Positions 10,716-21,600 of a stretch of DNA of 64,000 nt are shown here, in pieces. The stretch comes from Patiria miniata (Eukaryota > Echinodermata > Asteroidea > Valvatida > Asterinidae): positions 2,108,001-2,172,000 of the forward strand of contig NW_024037050.1 in NCBI RefSeq assembly GCF_015706575.1, given 5' to 3'. The position numbers and the translations under genes are program-made. How positions within the stretch are numbered: position 1 is the stretch's first letter; the number at the start of each line of letters is the position of its first letter. The notes beneath the pieces are model-generated. The model was not told where the DNA came from. It did not search any database and saw nothing but the letters and a program-made list of their open reading frames with translations.

Positions 10716-12434
10716 CATTCCATTCAAGTGCAAACGATTGGAGTTAAAAAAAACCAAATGAACTTCAGCACAACAGAATATTTTACACATTTTGTTGAAA
10801 GTTTATTCTTTTTTGATCAGTGCTTTCCATTCAACATAAAAATCAAATTGGCCATTAAGTTAACAATCAAACTAATAATGACAACTCATGCCCAAAATAG
10901 ATTACAAAATATGTATTACAAACTGTAGTTAAAATGTGAAGTTTGCCGTTTGTGTAGAGCACTTGCTCATGAGAGTTTTACCAAAAGCCGGCAAGAAAAG
11001 TGAGGAATAGTGTTACAACGTGACATCAGAGATAACTTTATTAACTATAAGTATGGTAGATAGAGCATCATTGGGAAAGAATGCTACATCCCACTTTCTT
11101 CATCACATATTTATGAAGGTCAGTTATTACTTTGGTAATGCACTCGACTCCCCATAGACTTTGTACACAACTATAGAAGTGGCGTCAAATTACTACATTC
11201 CTTCCCATCATCATTTCCTATAGTTGGACAGCTGCAGTGTGTCGTCATACATAATGCATGCAACATTATGAACACACTCAACTTGACTCAAGTAAAAAAA
11301 AGTTTCCATACAACGTTAACCTTTCCAATTTTACAACTGACATTTTAAAACACTACTCATTTTATTAAAAGAATTGCCAGATTGCTTGAACAAGTTAACA
11401 ACCTAAAGTACACAGTCAGCCATGCACTTCATATAAAGCTGTGTCTTCTATTGTCCCTCACATCACTGTGCTTTTAGTACAAATTTTTTTTCAATTCAGG
11501 AAACTTACGAAAGAACACAAAGTCTTTGACAGAGATTTCTCACAAAGTGATGAAGGAGTTACATTTGTACATTGACATGCAGAGAAAATGTACCAATACT
11601 TGGAGTGCAACAACATGCACATGTACATCATCAAATTGAAAAGTGGGTGTGGGTAGTGACTTGAATTCAATTAAATTAAAAATAAATCGCTAGCTCAATA
11701 CATGCAATTAAACACCTTGACAAGAATTACTAACAAACCTGCTTTTTATGTATTTTACCAGCTGAAATATGCAACCACTTTACAATTAAATTTTGACAAG
11801 CAACGCAACTGCAAAACAGAAAAAAAGAATCCTGCATACTTTTTTTTAATGCCACGTTTGAAATGTTAACTCTTCTTTCTCTCAGCCTGCTGCCTTAATA
11901 GCGAGCATAGATTTACAGAAGCGTAAGCTTAATACACAAACCATAAGCAATGTTTAGGGTTGTAATCCACAAATGTATCTAATTTCAAACAGCCAAGCCC
12001 ACACACAAAGTTCATTCGTGCTTATCTTCAAGCAAACCTGAGTCTCTGATGCCTGTTAATACCACCATGTATCAATACAGTAATGTATTAAACCCCCTGC
12101 TGTTTAAAAAGTCACACCTTCCACTTCCCCTGCTATATTCTTATAATTAACACACCAATGGGTCACTTTTGACCCAAGTAACAGCATGGCTCAGCATGTG
12201 TGTTTGCTTAGGGGGGTTAATGTGTTTAGCAACCTTTTAACGTCTAGACAACTTCACTGAAAACGGACCTCATAGAATTCTGTTGAACTCTTTGCACTCA
12301 GCAAGTCAACCAATTGAAACTAAATGGCACCAACTTGACAAAACAAATCAAGCTCATAGTCATGTCGCAGTGTTCACATCCTAATTTAGGCAGTCGCTGC
12401 CATATTTATATCTTGTCCACCATCAGCAGTTTTA
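10716..12434. other. ZNF236 3' flank / presumed 3' UTR region
   Basis: No coding exon is seen. Minus-strand AATAAA signals occur at 11361-11366 and 11037-11042 and are candidates for ZNF236 polyadenylation. Positions 11002-11204 hold MITE copy 2 of the AAATGTTGCAACCTGACGCC family. Confidence 0.5.
11002..11204. mobile_element. MITE, family AAATGTTGCAACCTGACGCC (copy 2, diverged)
   Basis: The ends are GGAATAGTGTTACAACGTGA and, inverted, GGAATGTAGTAATTTGACGC. The interior carries CCATAGACTTTGTACACAA, the reverse complement of the copy at 6941-7135. Confidence 0.5.
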
Positions 12435-12622
12435 CTACGTGAAGAAGTTTGGTACAATACTTTCCAGGTCTATGGATTCCTGGGCCCCGCTGGTCTCCCC
12501 GGCCGGGACGCTACCCATGACCTCTGACATGTCCTCACCATCCTCCATCTCTGTCGGTATTGGCTGGCCCGGGTCAAACGTCCCCGTGTTGTGAGCCCGG
12601 ATCTTGTGGACTCGTAGGTTGC
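12435..12622 (-). CDS. ZNF236: ZNF236 exon 8 (end of finger 30, acidic C terminus)
   Basis: [10 protein letters not shown] completes finger 30. An acidic tail of about 50 residues ([13 protein letters not shown]...[12 protein letters not shown]) follows and ends in TAG at 12435-12437. Confidence 0.9.
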
Positions 12623-15600
12623 CTGTAATGGTGACAAATAGCAATGGTGCATTAATAAGGGAATAAATGTCTGCTTTGGAGGTGTTAAACACTGTTTGCG
12701 ACTGGTTGGAGTCTGGAATACTGCCCAAGTACGTATTTCTTCCCATTCATAAATATCTTTTCGGTCAAAAAAATCTAAACTTTTCTGTACTATTTAGGAT
12801 TATGAGATACTGACTCACTGGTAGTTTTACGCATGCCTACGTGAGGATCGTGAACGTTCAACCAATAAAATGGTGAAAGGCACTGGATTTCATAGAAGTC
12901 AAATTTCATGTTACACTGGAAAAGTTTTTAAGACCAGCCAGCCATGTCTTTATCATCCGTTTAAGACCGGCCACGTGACGGGCTCTCAACCAATGGGAAT
13001 GAGTAAAATGTCTTAGATATTTACAAATTACGTATAAGTATTATACAAAATATGACCATTTTGGGAATTCCTAGGGTATTTTGTTAGACTCTAATCGTTG
13101 TGTAGGAATTCCAATTAGCGACAATATTTTGTTGTTGAGAACACTGACTATGTACATGTATGGACGATGGGATATACCTCTCTGTGAGAATGCCATGTTG
13201 CAGAATTCACACTGGTGGGGCTTCTCTCCAGTGTGTCTCATCATGTGCATCTGGAGACTGTTCTTCTGGTTGAAGCCCTTGTCACACTGCGGACAGGTGA
13301 ACGGCCGCTCCCCTAAAATCAAACAAAAGGTACAGTAGGCCGTTAGCGAGGAGAAAATGTTTACACTGCCTGCTCAAATTTGTATACACTTGTTCTCACT
13401 GGAATAAAACCTGGAAAATATCAAATGCTAATGTAAACAATGGAGCTGTTGCAAGAAGGATTACTCATTCTATGGCAAACCTACAAACGACCAACATTAC
13501 AATGATCTACAATATGTCCCCCAGAGAGTGTCCGTCTAACTATTTTTGAAATAACTACAAAACCATGAGGTCAATTTTGAAAATGTTTGACTGTGCAGAT
13601 ACTCCCTATCCTTGGCCCAAACCCCTATGAGTTTCATGTAATTTCAGTCACGCATCACTACACAATATGCAATAGGCAATTGATCACAACAACATTTTTT
13701 TAGCACCGTAACCAAGTTCCTTGCCTTAATCAATTTCAGTACTGTGTCATGTAAGCTGTGTCAAATCCTGCATGTTGTGAACAGGGCTGCAGTTGGGATT
13801 TGAATCATTTGCCTGGCTATCAGTCATCATGGCACGACCTCAGCTTAATGCTCAAGTGCAAATGATTCCAATCCCTAACCACGTCAGCCTTTTATAACAA
13901 CATACAGGATTTTACACAGCTTACATAAAACAGCACTGAAATCAATTAAGGCAAGGAACTTGGTCAGTGTCCGAAAACGTTGTTGTGATTAATTGACCAT
14001 TGCGCAGTGAGGCGTGATGGAAATAAAATGAAACTCATAGGGGTCTAGGCCAAGGATAAGGAGTATCTGCACAATCAAGCATTTTCGAAATTGGCTTCAT
14101 GGTTTTGTAGTTATTTCAAAAATAGTCAGACGGACATTTTTTGGGGGGACATACTGTACATCGGGTTTGCAGGGGACATGACCATGACACAGCATGGTAC
14201 CCACTACTTGATAAACCCGCACTGTAGTGATCACATTAGTGCCAGCAGGGGGCATGACCAAGATGGCCGTTGCTGTCAATCACCTGTGTGTATCCGGACA
14301 TGTCTCTGCAGCTGGCTCTGCTTGCTGAAGGCCTTCGCGCAGATGTCACACTTAAAGGGTGTAGTCTTGGAGCCTCGGACGGTTGGGGTCTTGGGCAGGT
14401 GGGTGGATTCATGTTCCTTGAGATGGCTGTGCCGCTTGAAGGCCTTGTTGCAGATGGAGCAGACAAAAGGTCGCAGGTCGCCGTGGGCGTCGCTTTGATG
14501 CTTGCGCAACTGGTTCATGGAGGTGAACACCTGTTCAGGGTTGAAATATCAATGGTTTCATTCCCCTGTATCAACAAGATTTGTTACAATTCCATATAGT
14601 TTGCCAGCCTATTCAAAATTTCATGCAATCAGTGCCAAGATTTTGTTGTCAAAATGAATGTAATAAGTGAGCCCTGCACAAACGTCACAAACGTCACAAA
14701 GTACTTTTAAGGTAAATTAAGCCTGTAACAATGTTTTGACCATGTAATAATACTTTAACCTACAAGTGGATTTTTCCCCTTAAAGGGAACATGTAATAGG
14801 ATTTTTACGACATAAATACTTTGCAAACAGCTTTCTTGCCATGTTACTATGACTTTCCCACTTCCTTTGTAGCAGTAAAAGGGAGAAATTTCAACATTTT
14901 AGTTTTTATGCTAATGAAAATGTCCATATTCATGAGCCAAAGCGTGATGTCATTCAACTTAAGGCAGAACAGTAGTGTCTCCATAGCTTTGTGTACAAAT
15001 ATATGTCCAACTTTTCTTCATTTTCTTGGAGTAAGTTCCACTTTTTACCTGTTTATCACGTTAAACAGCTTGTTTGGAGTAGTGGCAATTTTTTCTTCAA
15101 AACTTTTCTGGTAGGTAATTTCAAAGGACTAATTTTCGTACTGTTCATATGCAGTTTTGACAAGGAGTTCCTTGTGCGACAAAAGCAAAATAGAAGTATT
15201 GATGGAAGGATTTTCTAATAATTGAAAAATTACCACTTTCTTGTCACTTCCAATGAAAACAAGTATTAAGATCTTGTATGTATTGTTGTAACACATAGTA
15301 ATAAGCATAAAAAAAGGTGAGCTGAATTTCCACTGCATGTTTCCTTTAAAGTGAAGACCTGCAAAGGATCACTATCAGAAATATAAACAAAAGATGTGGT
15401 TCTATCATAACTCACCAGAGTGCAGTCCTGTGCATTGCATGTGTACAGGGATCCTATGGATGCTGCTGCTTCAGTCACAGATATGGTGCTTTGCTTTGCT
15501 TCAGATGCGTCAGGGCTCTCATCTAGTGTTTCTTCTCTACTTGATGCATCCTGTTCTGGGTCCTGATAAATGTTCACTTTCAGGACCTCCATTGTACTTT

Positions 15601-18600
15601 GGCTCATGCTGGTGCTGGCCTCTCCCGGCTGACTGAGAGAGGTCTGATTAGAGGCTCCGGTAATGGCACCAATTCCAGTCTGCAGGACAATGTTCTGGGA
15701 GAGGTTGATTGTTTCCCCTCCTAGGGACAGCTGGAAGGTCTGCTGACCAACGCTGGATGGGTCAGCAGTGAGAGCCGAGTCACCCAGAGCCAGGGATCGC
15801 TCATCGTGAACAGTCTGCAACATCTCGTTAATGATGGGATCAGTCTGAGAGGTGATGATGGACGGCTGGGTAGTCACCAGTGATGTCATGGGGGTTGTGG
15901 ATTGAACTAAAGCCCCCGCAACATCCGACATGGCCATCTGTGGCCGTTTCTGGGACTGCAATGGTTGGTTCAGCTGCTGGGCAGGGTGCGTCAGATCCTC
16001 AGGCAGTGCTCTGGCCCCACTGTTGACAGTGCTGAGATTCAACGCTTGATCCACGTTGGGATGGATTAAGACTTGCGATGTTGAAGGCTGCGACGAGCCA
16101 GCACTAAAAGATACAGGGATGATCGGCAGCTCTTGTTGCTGGGTTGGTGTTATCAGACTTGAGTCAAGTGTGACTGGTGTGGAATCAGTTGTGTTGGATA
16201 CCAACGGTGGGTTGTCTACCGGCACCTGCAGCATGCTGGGGTCAATCCGCACCAGCAGATGCTGCTGGGGATCAGCCACCTGAGTAAAGCCTGACTGAGG
16301 GAGGTTTTGTTCTGGAGCTGTGGTAACAAGACCCTGATCACTCTGCGGCAACTGCAAGCCAATCTGGCCCAAGTTCAAGTCCCCAGCCTGCAGCATGATC
16401 GGATTTAAGCTGCCATGCTGGAGTTGCTGAAGCAGACTGGGATCTATCTGTACAGTGATGCTCTGATCAAGCCCCTGCAGCTGCAGACCTTGTCCCAGAT
16501 TTGTGGCGGTCAGCTGGAGCTGAAGCCCCTCTAGTCCCTGCATGACTGTGCCTCCCATGCCACCGTCTCCAAACGTCAGGCCTTCATTGCCGGCAATCGT
16601 GATAGGAAGGACTTGAGCCTGGCCACCTAAAGCCTGTTGCTGCTGCTGAAGCAAAGTTTGTTCAGTTTCCTCGACTGATAAATTGCTTGCAGCTTGAGCG
16701 TTAGTGGACTCGGCAAGGTTGTACTGCTGATCTGCATTCGTGGTGGCTGATTTGTGGGAGGCCTTGCCCACCTTCTTGATCGTCAAGGGCTTGAAATGGG
16801 CCATGATGTGCATCTTTCTTGAACCAGAGGTTCGGAAACGTTCATCACAGTGTGGACACTTGAACGGTTTTGCGCCTGTATGTAGACGCATGTGCACCTT
16901 CAGACTGCCCTTGGTGGCAAAGACAGTTCTGCAGATATGACAGGTGACACTCTTCCCTCCCCTGTGTGTACGCATGTGACATTCCAGCGTGGACTTGACA
17001 GTGAATGTCTTGCCGCATTCATCACATTTGAATGGCTTCTCACCAGTATGAATGCGAATGTGTCGAACCAAGTCACTGGGCTTCTTAAAACTCTTGGGAC
17101 AGTGATCACACTTGTTGGCAAACTTGGGCCCTTTCTCAAGGATCTCATTCTTGTCCTGGATCTCACTAATGCGATCTTTGTCCAAGACTTCTTGGATGAG
17201 AACCTTCTCTGACACACTGGCATTGCGAGGAGGCAGAGTTTTCTTGAGCTCCTTGGTCTCTTCATCTGTGAAGACTACCACATTTCTTGTGCGTCGGTTT
17301 TCTGCACCTGCACTCCGCTCTATTTCCTCATGGGCTGCCCTGATGTGGCGTTTCAGGTGAATGGCTGTTCTGAAAGATTCGTCACAATTTGGGCAGTCAA
17401 ATGGACGAACATCACTGTGAATTGTCATGTGACGAGTGAGAGACCCATTAGTAGTGAAGCTGGTGTTGCAAATGTTACATGCGTATGCCTTAACTCCTGT
17501 ATGAGTTCTTTGGTGGGACTTCAGCACTCCTGATGATACAAAGGATCGTCCACACTGAATGCAGGTGTAGGGCTTCTCTCCTGTATGGGACCTGATGTGC
17601 TGTTTCAAGTGACTGGATTTCTTGAAAGCCTTGTTACAGTAACCACATCTATACGTCCTCTTACCATCTTCCATCTCAGCACGCAGAAGCCGCATTCGCT
17701 GATTGACCGTCTGCGTGGGAATTTGATCTGGCTGGACCACAACGTTAGGCTGAAAGATACCCGACGACTGGCCAGTGATGGCCTCAAGCTGCTGCTGGAT
17801 CTGTTGCGTCTGCAGGCTGATTTGTTGCTCCTGGGTCAATCCTGTCTGGCTGTTGGCCAAGTTGGCCAGCTGCTGGGTCAGCAGAAACGTCTGGCTGTTA
17901 ATAGTTGCTTGAGATAGCGTGTCCTGTGCAGTCAAGGCATCCAGGTTAGACTGGGCGAGTGCACCTTGCGCCAACGCCTGTGAAGAGAGGTTCGTGTCTG
18001 ATGATTCAAGAGAAGCCTGCTGTCTGAGGACTTCCTGTGTCTGGCTGCTCAGCTGACCCAGCAAAGATGCCTGGTTCTGCACTGAAACTGCACCCACAGC
18101 AGCCAACTGATCCACGATACTCTGTTGAGATGTTGGCTGAGCCTGCAGTTGCTGTGTCTGTGAAGGGTTTTCATTCTCGTCTGTCTCCTGGGCTGCAGCA
18201 GATACCTGTTCCAGAGCTTGTAGACCCAACTCCCGCTTATGTGTCTTCATGTGCTTCTTACAATTTACAGATGTCTTGAAGGTCTTCTGGCAGTAAGGAC
18301 ACATGAATGGCCTAACTTCACTATGTGTGGACATGTGTCGCTTTAAGCTGCCATTTGTGGTAAAAGTGCAGGCGCAAAGCAAACACTTGTAAGATTTGAT
18401 GCCAGAATGGGTACGGCTGTGAGATTTCAAGACACCAGAGGATACAAAGGACTTTCCACACTGGAGACATCTGTATGGTTTTTCGCCAGTATGTGAGCGA
18501 ACATGCTGCTTGAGATGGCTGGACTTCTTGAAGCTTTTGGCACAGTAGGCACATTTGTATGGCCGGTCGATGCTGCTGCCTCCTTGCTGTAGCCCATTGC

Positions 18601-21600
18601 CGATGTATTCATTGTTGTACATAGCACTGTTGCGTGGCAGTTGCTGAATCAATCCGGTGTCAGTGATAAGAATTGGCTCCTGCAACTGAACATCTGGCAG
18701 ATCTAAATCTTGGCGAGGAAGCTTTTGCTTCTGTCGATGCGGTTTGGCCCTGCGCAGTGAGTTTTCCTTAAAATGGGATGCTATGTGAGTGGTACGGTGC
18801 CCTGTTGTACGAAATTTCTTATCACAGTGTGGACAATCAAAAGGTTTGGCTCCAGTATGCAATCGCAGGTGGACTTTCAAGCTGCCATGTGTGGCAAACA
18901 GTTTGTTGCAGACATGGCACTTGTACTCCTTAATGCCAGTGTGGGTTTTTAGATGTGCTGTCATGGTGCTTTTCACGGTAAAGCTGCGAAAACACTGCGT
19001 GCATTTGAACGGCCTCTCCCTCGTATGGATTCGTATGTGTCTTGCCAGATCACTGGGCTTTTTGAAGGTCTTGCTGCAAAATTTACAGGAGTGGAGGCGA
19101 CCACGTCTCAGGCGTAGTGTCTTCTGCTTCTGCAGGAGTTCTGCAAATACCGCCACCTGCCGACTAGCAGATGTCACATCAGAAGACCCTTCCTGCTTGT
19201 CGTTGCTTAACCCAGAGTTCTCCAGAGCCTGTTGTAAGATGTCGGAGGTGATGTTACCACCGGCTCCCAAGGCAATCTGCTGTATCTGCTGATGGGCATA
19301 TGAATGCTCCTCAGAGTGCTCAGAGAGCTCCAGCAACTGTTGGATCACATCACTGACCATGCTGGATGACAGTGCTGGCCCGTCAAGCTGCAGGTTTGAT
19401 GTGCCTTCGCCAAGATCGGATGTTGCGTCGTTCTCCTTATCCGTGGCTACAAGCCCACCGTGCACACGGGTGATGTGTGAATTGAGACTGCCAAGCTTGC
19501 GGTAGGAACAGGAGCATGCCTCACATGGGTACATAGCCACCTCCTTGTTCAGATCGTGCACCCGAGCAACATGGGCCCGTAGGTTACCCTTCTGAGAGAA
19601 CACTGACGGGCAGAATTCACACTTGTGGGGCTTGTCCCCAGTGTGTTTTGTCATGTGAATTTGGAGGGAGCCTTTCTGATTGAACGACTTTGTGCAGACA
19701 CTACATTTGTATGGTTTTTCACCTGAAAGACAAGAACAAGATGTAATGGATTTACAATATAGCAATGATGACTCCAGCAAATTGATCACATTACACATAT
19801 TAGCCTTAGCATGAATATTTACACATTTACTCATCATTTACGAGCCCTCTACTGATTAGGACCATATTTAATAGAGCTGGTATGTAGAAAATACAGCTTA
19901 CCAAATTTAATTACATATTTATCAGGTGAGACCATCCAAAAGCAAAAGGGCCAATATGCATATGCAATTTTGTCTTGTAACCTGTGTTTTTGTAAGCTTC
20001 ATGGGCATTGATCCCAATTTTCTGTTCTTACCAGTATGGATGCGCATGTGCCTGACAAGCTGGCTAGGTTTCTTGAAGGTCTTCAGGCAGAAATCACACT
20101 CCTGATGGAACATGCTACGGTCCACAGCTCTTCTGGCCTGGGTCTGCCCACTGGAAACCCGGGACCTTTTCATAAAAAAATGAAAGCAAATACAAACAGG
20201 ATGAATAAGGTATATAAAAGTCAAGTGTCGACTCTGCTCATTACATACAGCTCAGCAGAGAATATTTGCAAAATTTTTCTCAGCAAATATTTCAAAACTA
20301 AATTTTGGAATTAAAACTTTGGCCATGGACTTTCATCTTTTCTTAAGGTATGTAAGAGTGCCAGAACAAAAATTGAGTGACTTTCCTGTAGCAAGGAGTC
20401 ATCATAGCATGAGTCTGAATAGAATGGCCAGAGAACTTTGCAAGATTTTAGTTTTGCCATTTCATAAATTTTATCAATGAACATTGACCAAAATTAATCC
20501 TTTAAACAGGAAAATCAGTCATATTGTTTTAATAAGCAACTTGAAAGCTGCTTGCCTTAATCAGTTCACGCCCGGAATATTTTGACAAGAACAGAACGAG
20601 GTGCGGGATTACTTTTCACTCGACCTCAATGCCAGGCGAGTTGAAGCCATCACCTTCGGGCAGCACACTCATTTTTCCAGCCTCGCTCATTGCGAGCAGG
20701 TCCCTGACAGATATTTCCGGCCTCGCTCCCTGCGTGTTTATCCGTCATCCGTTCCGAATACTGCAAAACCTTTGCGTGTATGCACATCATCCGGCGCAAA
20801 CTGGTTAATGTATTAGGACTATAAAATCCCAAAAAGTTGAACATATTTAACAACTTTTAGAATGTACAGAAAACAATTACTGGTTTATTAGATATACCTG
20901 ATCATCCTCTGATGGTTCTTCATGTGTTCTTTGAGAAGGATCTGGGCCACAAATTCCTTGTTGCACAACCTGCACTCATAGAGGGTTCCCGAAGCCTCCT
21001 CTTGGTGCTCCAGAAGGTGTTTGTCAAGTTGACTCTGGTTAGGGTAAGGATTGCAGGACAGTTCAAAACCTTTCTCAAACTTGGCCAGAATAATGAACAA
21101 TGTTGGCACACACTGTGAATAATTGTTAAGTGGGATCTTTGAAGAGGTCTCGGATGTCACTAAACTTACCTTATAAATTTGTTAGTGCAATAATTAAAGT
21201 TGAAATAGCCTGATTGTTCACTTGCTCCTTACTTATAAACTTAATCAGTTCTTCTTTCTCAAATGTTATATGCAGTCATCTGGGTGAAAATTTGTACTAT
21301 AACCACTGCTAGAAAAGGGTACTCGTGTGTACATGTTTATGCACATTTGTACATTAATACAATGCTGAAATAAGCTTTTATGTTAAGTATGTCTAGAACT
21401 AGGACCTCTACATTCAGTCATTTTTGTCTTGTTTCATTTCGTTTTGATTTGGTCTGTTTGGCATAGAATATATATTTTTTAAAGCACGTATTTTGAAGTT
21501 TTCATCTTTTAAGGGACGTGAGCCTGGAAATGGAAAAAAAAAATATGATAATGCTATTTTCTCAATTTAAGTCTACTTTTTAGAGTACATCCTTTTTTAA

